NCBI RefSeq assembly: GCF_019977235.1 | Contig: NZ_AP024646.1 | Location: 2,046,001-2,110,000, forward strand | Reading direction: 5' to 3' | From: Arthrobacter sp. StoSoilB5 | GTDB lineage: Bacteria > Actinomycetota > Actinomycetes > Actinomycetales > Micrococcaceae | Length of the DNA: 64,000 nt | Shown here: one piece after another, positions 46,851 to 55,879 of the stretch | Numbering within the stretch: the first letter of the stretch is position 1 | Layout of the letters: each line of letters begins with the position of its first letter | Program-made: the position numbers and the translations under genes | Notes under the pieces: generated by a model | The model's database searches: none | Seen by the model: the letters and a program-made list of their open reading frames with translations, nothing else | Told to the model about the DNA's origin: nothing

Positions 46851-47057
46851 CTAGTCCGTTTCTGGGCATGTGCAATAGCTGCAGTTCGGAGGGCAATCTT
46901 CCTGGCTTGCAAGCTCCTCCACTGCCGAAGAATCCACCGTGCCTGCAAACGAAGGGTTCGGTTGGCGGTCGAACGATGGGACGTGAGGAGCCAGTGCGAG
47001 CCCGGCCACATGGACCTCGTTGGTGGGCGCCGTTGCCACTTGGGCCTCGGCGGTCAT
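46851..47057 (-). CDS. small Cys-rich protein coupled to prpC
   Basis: This 68-aa protein starts with an ATG that overlaps the prpC stop (ATGA, 47054-47057). The N-terminal 50 residues are low-complexity and polar. The last 15 contain CPPNCSYCTCPETD, a CxxxCxxCxC cluster that could bind zinc or an iron-sulfur centre. No family is recognised. The operon position (fourth gene after prpD, prpB, prpC) and the overlap support a real gene with a possible role in methylcitrate-cycle enzyme maturation or redox sensing (inference). Confidence 0.55.
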   Translation of the reverse strand: MTAEAQVATAPTNEVHVAGLALAPHVPSFDRQPNPSFAGTVDSSAVEELASQEDCPPNCSYCTCPETD

Positions 47058-48217
47058 GCTGGCACCACCCGTTCCTCGAGACCGTTGTATTCGCTCAGCG
47101 GGCGGATGAGTGAATTGGAAGCAATCTGCTCCATGATGTGTGCGGTCCAGCCGGTGCTGCGACTAGCTATGAAGATTGGTGTGAAGGTTGGGGTGTCGAA
47201 GCCCATGAGGTGGTAGGTGGGCCCGGTGGGGTAGTCGAGATTGGGCTTGATGGCCTTGGCCTCGTCCATGGCCTGCTCCAGGCCGTTGTAGAGTCCCAAC
47301 AGTTCCGGCCGACCGTAGTGCGCGATCATCTTGTCCAGGGCAGCCTTCATGGTGGGGACTCGCGAATCGCCGTGTTTGTAGACGCGGTGCCCGAAGCCCA
47401 TGACCTTCTTCTTGTGCGCCAGCGCCTCTTCCATCCAGGTGCGGGCCCGAGCGGCGGCGTCCTCCAGGGACTCCTCAGTGCGGATGCCGATTTCGTCGAA
47501 GGTGTGCATGACGGCCTCGTTGGCCCCGCCGTGCAAGGGGCCCTTCAGCGCTCCAATGGCCGCTGTCACGGCCGAGTGCAGGTCCGAGAGAGTCGAGGTA
47601 ACTACCCGGGCCGTGAACGTTGAGGCGTTGAAGGAGTGCTCGGCGTACAGGATCATCGAGACGTTGAACGCCTCAACCACCTCATCGACGGGTTCTTCTC
47701 CGAAGGTCATCCACAGGAAGTTCGCGGAGTAATCCAGGTCCTGCCGTGGCTCGATGACGTCCTGGCCGCGACGCCGGCGCTGGTCGTACGCCACGATGGC
47801 GGGCATGACGGCCCACAGGTCGATTGCCTTCTTCATGTTCGCTTCGGGGGACGAGTCCTCCGCCAATTCGTCCCGTGCCCCGACCACCGAAACAGCCGTC
47901 CGGCACACATCCATGGGGTGGGCTGTTAGAGGGAGTCCATCGATGGCATCCTTGACAATCGGGATCAGCGCTCTGCCCGCCCGCTCGCGGGCGGTGAACT
48001 CTGCCAGTTGTTCCTCGTCGGGAAGTTCGCCGTTCCACAGCAGGTAGGCGACCTCTTCGAAGCTGCATTTGGCTGCCAGTTCCTGGACGGGGTATCCGCG
48101 GTATAGCAGGGAGTTGGTGTCCGGGTTGACCTTGGAAACGGCGGTGTAGTCCGCCACGACCCCGGCGAGGCCCTGACGGATCTCAGGTGTGTGCAGGGCA
48201 TCCTGCTGAACTGTCAC
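47054..48217 (-). CDS. prpC: 2-methylcitrate synthase (citrate synthase family)
   Basis: This 387-aa enzyme condenses propionyl-CoA (or acetyl-CoA) with oxaloacetate. It has the citrate synthase active-site segments: HSFNASTFTARVV, GPLHGGANEAV (His), VMGFGHRVYKHGDSR (His/Arg) and FDTPTFTPIF with the catalytic Asp. Length and lack of the NADH-binding N-terminal domain fit PrpC. GTG 48217 overlaps the prpB stop (GTGA). It belongs to the operon prpD-prpB-prpC and removes propionyl-CoA formed by the local catabolism. Confidence 0.93.
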   Translation of the reverse strand: MTVQQDALHTPEIRQGLAGVVADYTAVSKVNPDTNSLLYRGYPVQELAAKCSFEEVAYLLWNGELPDEEQLAEFTARERAGRALIPIVKDAIDGLPLTAHPMDVCRTAVSVVGARDELAEDSSPEANMKKAIDLWAVMPAIVAYDQRRRRGQDVIEPRQDLDYSANFLWMTFGEEPVDEVVEAFNVSMILYAEHSFNASTFTARVVTSTLSDLHSAVTAAIGALKGPLHGGANEAVMHTFDEIGIRTEESLEDAAARARTWMEEALAHKKKVMGFGHRVYKHGDSRVPTMKAALDKMIAHYGRPELLGLYNGLEQAMDEAKAIKPNLDYPTGPTYHLMGFDTPTFTPIFIASRSTGWTAHIMEQIASNSLIRPLSEYNGLEERVVPA

Positions 48218-49140
48218 AATGACTCCTTCGTCATGTTGAACAACGACGGCACTTCAAAATTGAATACGCCGGTATCGAATTGGTTGTATGCCTCGTAATC
48301 CACGAGTTCGTAGAGGCGCGCACGCGTGAGCATGCTGCCCAGCTGTCCTTGTTGTGTTCCATCGTTCTTGAGCGCATCAAGGACTTGCTCTGCGGCGCCC
48401 ATGGCAATGCGGAGAAGGGTGACGGGGTAGATGACCATGTTCACGCCAACACTCTGGAGCTGGTCCACCGTGAAGAGGTCGCTTTTGCCGAACTCGGTCA
48501 TGTTGGCCAGGATCGGTACGTCCACGGCGTCGCGGATGGCTTGGAACTCGCTCAAGTCACGCATGGCTTCCGGGAAGATCGCGTCCGCGCCGGCGTCCAC
48601 CAGTGCTTTGGCGCGCTCCTGGGCAGCCTGCAGTCCATCGACGGCACGGATGTCGGTGCGGGCCATGATGAGGAAGTTCGGGTCCCGCCGCGCGTCGGCT
48701 GCTGCGCGGATGCGCTTGGCCGCGGTGTCGACGTCCACGACGTTCTTGCCGTCCAGGTGCCCGCAGCGCTTGGGGTTGAACTGGTCCTCGATATGGCAGC
48801 CGGCCAGGCCCGCGTTCTCGAGTTCCTGGATGGTGCGTGCCACGTTCATTGGCTCGCCGAATCCGGTGTCGGCGTCCACGATCGAGGGCAGCTCGGTCAT
48901 GCGGGCGATCTGTCCGGCGCGGGTGGCCACCTCGGTAAGGGTGGTCAGGCCGATGTCGGGCAGGCCGAGATCGTTGGCCAGGACTGCGCCGGAGATGTAG
49001 ACCCCGGCGAAGCCCTTTTCTTCGATCAGCCTCGCGGAGAGCGGGTTGAACGCGCCCGGGAACTGCTGCACCGTGCCCGAGGCCAGCAGTTCGCGGAGTT
49101 TGAGGCGTTTCTGTTCGGGTGTGGTTTTGGAGTACAGCAT
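48214..49140 (-). CDS. prpB: 2-methylisocitrate lyase
   Basis: This 308-aa isocitrate-lyase-fold enzyme cleaves 2-methylisocitrate into pyruvate and succinate. The catalytic KRCGHLDGK (about residue 125) and metal-binding VDADTGFGEP (about residue 87) are intact. Its start directly follows the prpD stop (no gap), and its stop overlaps prpC by 4 bp. Shorter length than isocitrate lyase (about 430 aa) confirms PrpB. Confidence 0.93.
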   Translation of the reverse strand: MLYSKTTPEQKRLKLRELLASGTVQQFPGAFNPLSARLIEEKGFAGVYISGAVLANDLGLPDIGLTTLTEVATRAGQIARMTELPSIVDADTGFGEPMNVARTIQELENAGLAGCHIEDQFNPKRCGHLDGKNVVDVDTAAKRIRAAADARRDPNFLIMARTDIRAVDGLQAAQERAKALVDAGADAIFPEAMRDLSEFQAIRDAVDVPILANMTEFGKSDLFTVDQLQSVGVNMVIYPVTLLRIAMGAAEQVLDALKNDGTQQGQLGSMLTRARLYELVDYEAYNQFDTGVFNFEVPSLFNMTKESL

Positions 49141-50661
49141 TTAGAACAGTCCCTTGGGTGCGTTGTTGAGGTTGATCACGCCGGGGGCTGCGGTGATGTT
49201 GAGTTGGTCCAGTTCGCCTTCGCCGAGTTCGGTGACGCGCCCGACGGCGGTGAGGAACCGTTCGATTTCAGTCTCTTCCACGAGCCCGGCGGCGAGGGTG
49301 CGGAACTTGTTGACGTATTGTTCGCGGGCGAACGGGCGGGCGCCGAGGGGGTGCGCGTCGGCCACGGCGATTTCATCGGTGATCACGGTGCCGTCGTTGA
49401 GGGTGATTTCCACGGACCCGCCGAAGGCTTTTTCGGCGATGTCCAGGGAGTGGTAGCGGCGGGTCCATTCCGGGTCTTCGACGGTGGTGACCTTGTGCCA
49501 CAGTTCCACGGTGTCCGGACGTGCCGCGCGTTCGGGGGCGTAGGAGTCCACGTGGTGCCATGCGCCGTCCTGCAGGGCGACGGTGAAGATGTAGGGGATG
49601 GAGTGGTCCAGGGTTTCCCGGGATGCGGTGGGGGAGTATTTCTGGGGATCGTTGGCGCCGGAGCCGATCACGTAATGGGTGTGGTGGCTGGTCTTGATCA
49701 GCACGGAGGCCACGTTGGCCGGGTCCGTCGTTTCGGGGTGCTCGCGGTTGAGTTTCCGGGCGAGGTCGATCCACGCCTGGGCCTGGTATTCGGCGGAGTG
49801 TTCCTTGGTGTAGGTGTCCAGGATCGCGCGCTTCGCTTCCCCGGGCAGCGGCAACGGAACCTCGTAGGAAGCGTCCGGGCCATCCAGCATCCAGGCGATG
49901 ACGCCGTCTTCGCCTTCGTAGATCGGCACGGGGGAGGTCTGTCCACGCATGGAACGGTCCACGGCCTCGACGGCCATCTTGCCCGCGAACGCCGGGGCGT
50001 GGGCTTTCCAGGTGGAGATTTCGCCCTTGCGGGACTGCCGGGTGGCGGTGGTGGTGTGCAGGGCCTGGCCCACGGACTGGAAGATCGTCTCAACATCCAA
50101 CCCCAACAACGTGCCGATACCGGCGGCGGCGGACGGGCCAAGGTGTGCCACGTGGTCGATCTTGTGCTTGTGCAGGCAGATGGCCTTGACCAGGTTCACC
50201 TGGATCTCGTAGCCGGTGGCAATACCACGGACCAAGTCGGCACCGTTGGAGCCAACGTGCTGCGCGACGGCCAGGATCGGGGGGATGTTGTCCCCGGGGT
50301 GGGAGTAGTCCGCGGCCAGGAACGTGTCGTGGTAGTCCAGTTCCCTTACTGCAACGCCGTTGGCCCAGGCGGCCCACTCGGGGGACACCCGTTCCTCGAT
50401 GCCGAACACCTTGGCGCCTTTGCCGTTGGCGGACGGGGCGTGGGTGAGGGCTTGGGCGCGGGCTGCGACGATCGGGGCCCGGTTCAGCGAGGCGATCGCG
50501 ACCGAGGCGTTGTCGATGATCCGGTTGATCACCATGTCCGTGACCTCTGCAGATACTTCCACGGGGTCGGCGGCGACCACGGCGATTTTATGCGCCAGTT
50601 GTTCCTCGCGGGGGAGGTTCTCTTCGCTCTTGTAAACGCGGACGTGGTTGTTCTTGACCAT
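49141..50661 (-). CDS. prpD: 2-methylcitrate dehydratase
   Basis: This 506-aa PrpD dehydrates 2-methylcitrate to 2-methyl-cis-aconitate. It carries the family features [23 protein letters not shown] (about residues 110-130), [18 protein letters not shown] and a C-terminal lid. It is the first gene of prpD-prpB-prpC. SD-like AGGAGGAGC lies just upstream of ATG 50661. The promoter region holds a strong operator pair at 50747-50777, so it is probably controlled with the other island promoters. It is more canonical than the two MmgE/PrpD proteins at 35531 and 43731. Confidence 0.93.
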   Translation of the reverse strand: MVKNNHVRVYKSEENLPREEQLAHKIAVVAADPVEVSAEVTDMVINRIIDNASVAIASLNRAPIVAARAQALTHAPSANGKGAKVFGIEERVSPEWAAWANGVAVRELDYHDTFLAADYSHPGDNIPPILAVAQHVGSNGADLVRGIATGYEIQVNLVKAICLHKHKIDHVAHLGPSAAAGIGTLLGLDVETIFQSVGQALHTTTATRQSRKGEISTWKAHAPAFAGKMAVEAVDRSMRGQTSPVPIYEGEDGVIAWMLDGPDASYEVPLPLPGEAKRAILDTYTKEHSAEYQAQAWIDLARKLNREHPETTDPANVASVLIKTSHHTHYVIGSGANDPQKYSPTASRETLDHSIPYIFTVALQDGAWHHVDSYAPERAARPDTVELWHKVTTVEDPEWTRRYHSLDIAEKAFGGSVEITLNDGTVITDEIAVADAHPLGARPFAREQYVNKFRTLAAGLVEETEIERFLTAVGRVTELGEGELDQLNITAAPGVINLNNAPKGLF

Positions 50662-50746
50662 GATGCTCCTCCTGGCAGGGCGCTTCCCGGATTCTGTGCG
50701 GCGCCTGACCCGTTGTTGTGATCTGTTTAAGAATCATAGCCGACAA

Positions 50747-50777
50747 CCGCATATCGCTCTACCGGTCCGTATATCGG
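50747..50777. promoter_or_regulatory. tandem IclR-type operator of prpDBC
   Basis: CCGCATATCGC (50747-50757) and CCGTATATCGG (50767-50777) are the two best matches to the shared element and are exactly 20 bp apart. On the leftward strand, a TATGAT -10-like box lies about 10-12 bp downstream, so a bound protein would cover the -35 region. Confidence 0.65.
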
Positions 50778-50963
50778 GTATGAATCCAATCTGGGACTGT
50801 GATTCACCCAAATCCGGGGGCCGGGGGGGGCGGGCGGGTTCCCGACGCCGGGGTTGTGGCCGCGCTCTCTTGTTAGCCCTCTCTTGTTCGTTTGTTCCCG
50901 GGGCTGCCGCCCAAAGCTGGCGCATGCGCAGGGTTCGATCTAGGAGGCATTTTGAAAAAGCAC

Positions 50964-50995
50964 TTGACATACGTCACTCGACGGAGTGAACTTAG
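50964..50995 (+). promoter_or_regulatory. candidate promoter of MHS transporter
   Basis: TTGACA at 50964-50969 is a perfect -35 hexamer, followed at roughly normal distance by a weak AACTTAGT-type -10. The operator pair at 51003-51033 lies just downstream, over the expected start of transcription, which would suit repression. Confidence 0.45.
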
Positions 50996-51002
50996 TCACG
51001 TT

Positions 51003-51033
51003 CCGATTTTGGTAGGCAAGAACCGATATACGG
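51003..51033. promoter_or_regulatory. IclR-type operator pair of MHS transporter
   Basis: CCGATATACGG (51023-51033) is a clear CCG-N5-CGG site. CCGATTTTGGT at 51003-51013 is a weaker partner exactly 20 bp upstream. The transporter gene begins 47 bp downstream. Confidence 0.6.
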
Positions 51034-51080
51034 AACGTTACGAAGCTAGCCGCATCACCATCCACATCGAAGAAGGCACT

Positions 51081-52415
51081 ATGTCTAAAGAATCAAGGCG
51101 CTCAGTTCGCCGATCACTGCTAGCAAGCCTGTTCGGCAGTACGCTGGAGTTCTACGACTTCATTTTGTTCGGACTTGCCGCAGCTCTTGTGTTTCCGCAC
51201 GTGTTTTTCCCCGGAAGCTCGCCCGCAGTTGGGCTACTGAGCTCATTTGCCACATTCGCAGTGGGGTTTGTAGCCCGCCCTATCGGAGCGATCATTGCAG
51301 GCCATTTTGGTGACCGCATTGGCCGCCGCCGTATCCTGATCTTCACCCTCGCCGGCATGGGGATTGCGACCGGTGGTATCGGGCTCATTCCTTCATACGA
51401 ATCGATCGGCATCTGGGCGCCTGTGCTGTTGGTTGCATGCCGGATATTACAGGGGCTTTCGTTGGGCGGTGAGTGGGGCGGGTCCGTCCTGATGGCCGTC
51501 GAACAGACAACGGGAACCAAGAATCGCGGGCTGCTCGGTAGCCTTCCGCAACTTGGCGATCCACTTGGAGTTTTGCTTGCCAATGGCGCATTCGCCTTGG
51601 TTTCCATGAACTTGCCCAAAGATGCTCTGATGTCTTGGGGTTGGCGCGTGCCGTTCATCCTAGGGATGGCGATTATTGTCGTCGGCGTCTGGACACGCGC
51701 GAAGGTGGTAGAAACTCCCGAATTCAGGAAGCGCATGGCGGCGATCGAAGCCCCGGTCCGTCAACCGTTGATTAGCCTGCTTCGAGCTCAGCCACTGAAC
51801 TTCCTACTCTCCATGGGTTGCCGAGTAGGAAACGACGTAGCTTTCTACATGGTTACCGTTTTCGCTATCACCTACGTGACCCAACGTGGGTTGATGGAAA
51901 GTTCAGCAATTCTCGTTTCCACCATGGTTTCCGCGGCTCTTGGTGTGATCCTGGTGCCGGTCTTCGGGCTGATCGCAGATCGGATCGGCCTGCGGAAAAT
52001 GACGCTGATCGGACTGGTTGGTCTCGGAATTGGAGTCGCCGCCTACTTCCCGCTTCTGAACCTTGGCCAGCCCGGGATTGCAATTGGTGCTGCTGTGTTC
52101 ACCTGTGGTATCGCAGGAAAAGCATTCTGGGCACCGTATGCCGGTTTCCTGTCGACAATATTCCCGCCGGAAACAAGGTACACAGGGATGTCGTTCAGCT
52201 TCCAGCTTTCTGGGATCGTAGGTGGCGGAATAGCCCCGTTCGTCGCGGCCTGGATACTGGGCGTCACCGGGTCCTCAACTGGCATCACTATCTATGCTCT
52301 GGTCGCGGTTGCAGTCAGCATAATCTGTGTCTCCTTGGTGAAAAGCCACGCTACTTCGGCGCAGGACGAAACTTCCACCGTCTCCGGTACCGGCGCGATC
52401 AAAGAATCTATCTGA
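51081..52415 (+). CDS. MHS-family (MFS) organic acid:H+ symporter
   Basis: This 444-aa transporter has 12 membrane helices and the metabolite:H+ symporter signatures: GSTLEFYDFILFG in helix 1, GHFGDRIGRRRIL in loop 2-3 and GLSLGGEWGGS in helix 5. Members carry citrate, 2-oxoglutarate, shikimate, proline or aromatic acids. ATG 51081 is chosen (SD AAGAAGG at 5 nt); the frame from 50892 covers promoter DNA. Transcribed divergently from prpDBC and under a similar operator, it may import a compound that yields propionyl-CoA. Confidence 0.9.
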   Translation: MSKESRRSVRRSLLASLFGSTLEFYDFILFGLAAALVFPHVFFPGSSPAVGLLSSFATFAVGFVARPIGAIIAGHFGDRIGRRRILIFTLAGMGIATGGIGLIPSYESIGIWAPVLLVACRILQGLSLGGEWGGSVLMAVEQTTGTKNRGLLGSLPQLGDPLGVLLANGAFALVSMNLPKDALMSWGWRVPFILGMAIIVVGVWTRAKVVETPEFRKRMAAIEAPVRQPLISLLRAQPLNFLLSMGCRVGNDVAFYMVTVFAITYVTQRGLMESSAILVSTMVSAALGVILVPVFGLIADRIGLRKMTLIGLVGLGIGVAAYFPLLNLGQPGIAIGAAVFTCGIAGKAFWAPYAGFLSTIFPPETRYTGMSFSFQLSGIVGGGIAPFVAAWILGVTGSSTGITIYALVAVAVSIICVSLVKSHATSAQDETSTVSGTGAIKESI

Positions 52416-52500
52416 CGAACAAAGTGATTTCACGAGGTTTCATGAACAATTGGCCTCGAAGAAGAGCCGCCACCGAAGAAAGGCCCGAAGAGATCACCGC

Positions 52501-53337
52501 ATGAACACACAACCGCAAGCCCAAGAAGCCGTGACAGGAACCGTCCGGGTCGAATTCAACGGCCCGGTGGCCACGGTCGTGCTGGACAATCCGCGCAGGC
52601 ACAATGCAATGACCAAGGACATGTGGCAGCAGCTTGAACGCCTGCTCCTCCTGTTGTCGGTCGATGAGTCGGTAAAGGTATTGGTGGTACGCGGGGCGGG
52701 AGCTAACTTTTCCGCGGGTGTAGACATTACTAACCTGAACGACATACTGCATGATCCGCACACGGGCGGGCACGATGGTGGCAATGTCACCGCTGCAGAA
52801 AACGCTCTGGCCAGATTCCAGAAGCCCACCGTCGCCGCCATCGACGGCCACTGCATAGGCGGAGGGTGGCAGATCGCAGGTGCCTGCGACATCCGAGTTG
52901 CCTCCGATCAGTCAACCTTCGGCATCACACCTGCAAAAATTGGCATAATCTACCCACTGTCCGGCATCGAACGGCTTGTGAGGCTAGCCGGGCCGGCTGC
53001 TGCGAAGTATTTGCTCTTTAGTGGGGATTTCATCACCGCTTCAGAAGCAAAGTCGCTAGGGCTCGTGGCACGCGTAGTACCTCGGTCCGGATTTTGGCAA
53101 GAAGTTGCCGAATTCGCCAGGCGTCTTGCCTCTCGTTCCCAGCTGTCCATTCAAGCCATGAAGAACATCGTGGACGTTATCGCCGAGAATGACGAGGGCC
53201 TCGGAGAGACCCACGCTTTATGGCAACGTGAAGTGACTCTGAGCGGCGAGCCCGAAATAGGTGTCGCAGCTTTCCTGGGAAAGCGGTCCCCTGAATTCAA
53301 GTGGACAGGACGTCATTCCCAGCTCTTCGAGCACTAG
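52501..53337 (+). CDS. enoyl-CoA hydratase/isomerase-family protein
   Basis: This 278-aa crotonase-fold protein has the oxyanion-hole segments GAGANFSAGVDI (about residue 62) and IDGHCIGGGWQIAGACDIR (about 115). The usual GGGxEL Glu of hydratases is replaced by Gln (GGGWQIA), so water addition to a simple enoyl-CoA is doubtful; isomerase, decarboxylase or hydrolase activity is possible. ATG 52501 is preferred over an in-frame start at 52450. It lies 85 bp after the transporter gene, and a strong terminator follows, making a two-gene unit. Confidence 0.85.
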   Translation: MNTQPQAQEAVTGTVRVEFNGPVATVVLDNPRRHNAMTKDMWQQLERLLLLLSVDESVKVLVVRGAGANFSAGVDITNLNDILHDPHTGGHDGGNVTAAENALARFQKPTVAAIDGHCIGGGWQIAGACDIRVASDQSTFGITPAKIGIIYPLSGIERLVRLAGPAAAKYLLFSGDFITASEAKSLGLVARVVPRSGFWQEVAEFARRLASRSQLSIQAMKNIVDVIAENDEGLGETHALWQREVTLSGEPEIGVAAFLGKRSPEFKWTGRHSQLFEH

Positions 53338-53352
53338 TTCAGCTCAGTTCCG

Positions 53353-53397
53353 GAAACGCTCGTCTGGCCGCTACTCGCAGTCCAGGCGAGCGTTTTC
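53353..53397 (+). terminator. rho-independent-like terminator after enoyl-CoA hydratase gene
   Basis: AAACGCTCGTCTGG pairs with CCAGGCGAGCGTTT (one G-T wobble; loop of about 14 nt), followed by a short TTTTC. It lies 15 bp past the stop. Confidence 0.75.
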
Positions 53398-53841
53398 GCC
53401 AAAGACTCCCAACCACCCTACGAGACTCTCGCAGCCCGCTTCTACTGGGTGCATTAAACGCCGACATCTGAGCACATGTAAGCCTGTATTCTCCGTATCT
53501 CCAGCCCGCAGAGAGCAGCAGGGTCTTAGTCTCCGTGATCAGGGTCAATACGCATCACAAGGCAGCGCCTCAGATTCGACATTCGTCGGCTGGCGTAACT
53601 CTCGGTGGGACGCCGAGCTGCTCAGTTTGATTGCGGGGAAAGAGTGGGTTGAGGCCGCGGCTGAACGCAGCCCTCCCCGGGCGGGAGGCTCCGATGTACT
53701 GGCTAAGGACAGGGATCCATCATCGAACGCGAAGGCTTGATCGAACGAGGCTGTAGCTCGGTTCATGGAATCGCGAGGGTCTGTCTGCAGCCCCTTGAAG
53801 CATGGACCACATTGTGCAGGTCCGCTCCTTGGGTATCCTGT
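53398..53841. other. about 440 bp without a supported gene
   Basis: No frame here has an SD or family match. It marks the junction between the catabolic region and the mosaic right end; the truncated GntR gene begins at its right edge. Confidence 0.5.
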
Positions 53842-54135
53842 TCAGAATGGGGAGCGCACTCCCGATACTTCAAAGAAATCCTGAACATCCTTGAAGCTAA
53901 GGCTCGCGACAAAAACTCCGCCGCGTGCGACGGTGGAGACCAGTCCTTCGACCTCGAGCACGCGTATGGCTTCCCGCACCGGGACGCGGGACACACCAAG
54001 TTGGTTTGCCAGATCCGTCTCCCGCAGGCGGGCGCCGGCCGGGAGCTTTCCGGAAACGAAGCCGTTGCACAACGAACCGCCGGACTTGGTTGCGGAGATG
54101 GCGGAGATCTCCTTCAAGGATTGGCAGTAGTTCAT
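53842..54135 (-). pseudogene. truncated GntR-family regulator
   Basis: The 97-residue frame contains a complete GntR winged helix (GKLPAGARLRETDLANQLG, then VSRVPVREAIRVLEVEGLV) and the linker GGVFVASLSFKDVQDFFEV. It then breaks off where the FCD effector domain should start (about 53870). The first 25 residues also deviate from the family. A regulator lacking its ligand domain is probably non-functional, left by a recombination event at this boundary. Confidence 0.65.
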
Positions 54136-54146
54136 CGGCCAAACGA

Positions 54147-55793
54147 TTACGAGATGACCCGTATGCGTGCGACCGTAGGACGAACCTTCATGCGTCGAAG
54201 CCGTTTTGCAAAATCGCGGAGGTTGACTTTGCTGAAGGTCGGCAAGTCAAGCGGTAAATCGTAGCTGTCTTTGATTGCGATGGCGTACGTTACCGTCACT
54301 GGCGCCGCCGTGGCAGTTGCTTCAAAAGCCAGGTCGCGGAGTGAGATCTGGCGAACGAAGTCGGCCTTCATCGCTGGATCTTCATTGAGGAGCTCTGCTG
54401 ACACAGCTCCTTGGGAAAACAGATGGCTGAGCGTTTGGCTGCCGTTGTATCGCTTCACATGAATGAGGTGTCCATCAATATGGAGAAGATCGCAGGCTTC
54501 AACGATGGTTCCGTCTTCCGTCATAACGGGCACTGTATCCATCAACAGCAGCTCTGATCGCTCCTCCGCTGCACGAGCATTGTAGACGCCCTCGTATTCC
54601 TTTGGAGTCGTATCCGGTAAGTTCAGGACATTACTGACGTCGTCGATCTTCTTCAGATCGGCATTCAGTTTTGTGGTGTAAGCCTCTTGGAGACGGAACC
54701 AGCGACCAAGGGTAAGCACGTATCTGACTGTGGCGTCCCCGACTTCGAATATCAGCCAGTTTCTAAGTGGTAGAAGCTGGCTGCGTTCGTCACCGTCTGC
54801 ACTCCGGGCGATCAGGCGGACACTCTTGAGATAGCTGACTCCGCGGCGAACACCCACCTCCGTCAGCGCCGACCGGAGCGCACTCAACGTAAACTCGGTC
54901 ATCGTTACCGCTTTTCCACTAAAGTTAACGGTGATTTCTTCGACTTCATCGATGCGTACGTCATCCGGTGGCGCGAATTCCAAGACTTGCTTACTCAGGT
55001 GAGTGGCGCTTCCGTCTTCCAATTCATGTTCAAGAACTTCGTTGGCCAGGCGGGCGTCCAAGTCCTTAGTGATCTGCTCGCTGGTTCGCAGGGGTTCCAG
55101 TGAATCTACGAACTGGAATTCCTCGCGGGCCGAGGAATCGGTGACGCTGATGAGCATTTGTTGGAGGACCGTTTGGACCGCATGTAAATCCGTCCCGGCC
55201 TTGAACGCGATGGAATCACCCGCCACAACAGCCCCGCTCAAGTCATCGATGCCCTGAGATTCGAGTCGGCCGGACAGTTTGCGGACGAATTCACCCTCCA
55301 GTTCGACGCCCATCTCCTTGAGGTCCGTGCCGACTGGAACTTGGACTGATTGAGTGCGAGCGGAGGCGTCTATGCGGCGACTGCGGAACTCGGTGACGTC
55401 GTCTGGTTGGAATCGCCGGGCTGCGAGGCGCAGCCCGAAGTTGCCTTCCACCACCTCCCACTCCAGTGCACCTGATCCGTAGCCGAAACAGATTGCAAAC
55501 CACCTCGTAGCCACGGGCAGGAAGATGATCAGCCGATTAGACTTGTTCGTAATTTGAGCCACGCCCGGGAATAGGGCATCAAGCTCTTCAGCCCACTTCG
55601 GCGTTCGCTCCGTTGGCGTTCCAAGGTAGGCGATGGCACCTCCTGGTGCACCGAGGGAGCCTTCGATCCTTTGAAGCGCAGATTTCCCGGAAGGACGATA
55701 CTTTGCGCGTAACGCCGTCTCGACATTCTGGAGGCCGTCGCGCAGTAGATAGCAATTGAACCGGAGCTTCGCTGGTTGCTTATCTACGGCCAC
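54147..55793 (-). CDS. TIGR04141/DUF6119-type sporadically distributed protein
   Basis: This 548-aa protein matches my memory of the TIGR04141 family. It opens with the N-terminal strand-helix pattern KLRFNCYLLRDGLQNVETAL. A segment SNRLIIFLPVATRWFAICFGYG follows, then EGNFGLRLAARRF, a long central region and a C-terminal half rich in beta strands. These proteins occur sporadically in defence-like, mobile neighbourhoods and have no proven function. GTG 55793 is chosen: GGGGGAAA lies just upstream and family similarity begins here. The same frame runs on upstream to 56093 through an IS3 remnant, so a fusion product is possible but unlikely. Confidence 0.65.
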   Translation of the reverse strand: MAVDKQPAKLRFNCYLLRDGLQNVETALRAKYRPSGKSALQRIEGSLGAPGGAIAYLGTPTERTPKWAEELDALFPGVAQITNKSNRLIIFLPVATRWFAICFGYGSGALEWEVVEGNFGLRLAARRFQPDDVTEFRSRRIDASARTQSVQVPVGTDLKEMGVELEGEFVRKLSGRLESQGIDDLSGAVVAGDSIAFKAGTDLHAVQTVLQQMLISVTDSSAREEFQFVDSLEPLRTSEQITKDLDARLANEVLEHELEDGSATHLSKQVLEFAPPDDVRIDEVEEITVNFSGKAVTMTEFTLSALRSALTEVGVRRGVSYLKSVRLIARSADGDERSQLLPLRNWLIFEVGDATVRYVLTLGRWFRLQEAYTTKLNADLKKIDDVSNVLNLPDTTPKEYEGVYNARAAEERSELLLMDTVPVMTEDGTIVEACDLLHIDGHLIHVKRYNGSQTLSHLFSQGAVSAELLNEDPAMKADFVRQISLRDLAFEATATAAPVTVTYAIAIKDSYDLPLDLPTFSKVNLRDFAKRLRRMKVRPTVARIRVIS

Positions 55794-55879
55794 ATTTCCC
55801 CCATTGACTAGTTCGTCTTCCAAGACCACCCTAACGTTCACGGTTCGAATCCGGGAGTGCACCGGCTGTAGTTGACTCG

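Noticed and set aside
47054-48217. prpC as housekeeping citrate synthase
   Set aside because: Operon order with prpD and prpB, size and lack of an N-terminal NADH-binding domain favour 2-methylcitrate synthase.
48280-50721. 813-codon rightward frame across prpB and prpD
   Set aside because: Antisense of two well-supported genes; Gly/Val/His-rich without domain resemblance.
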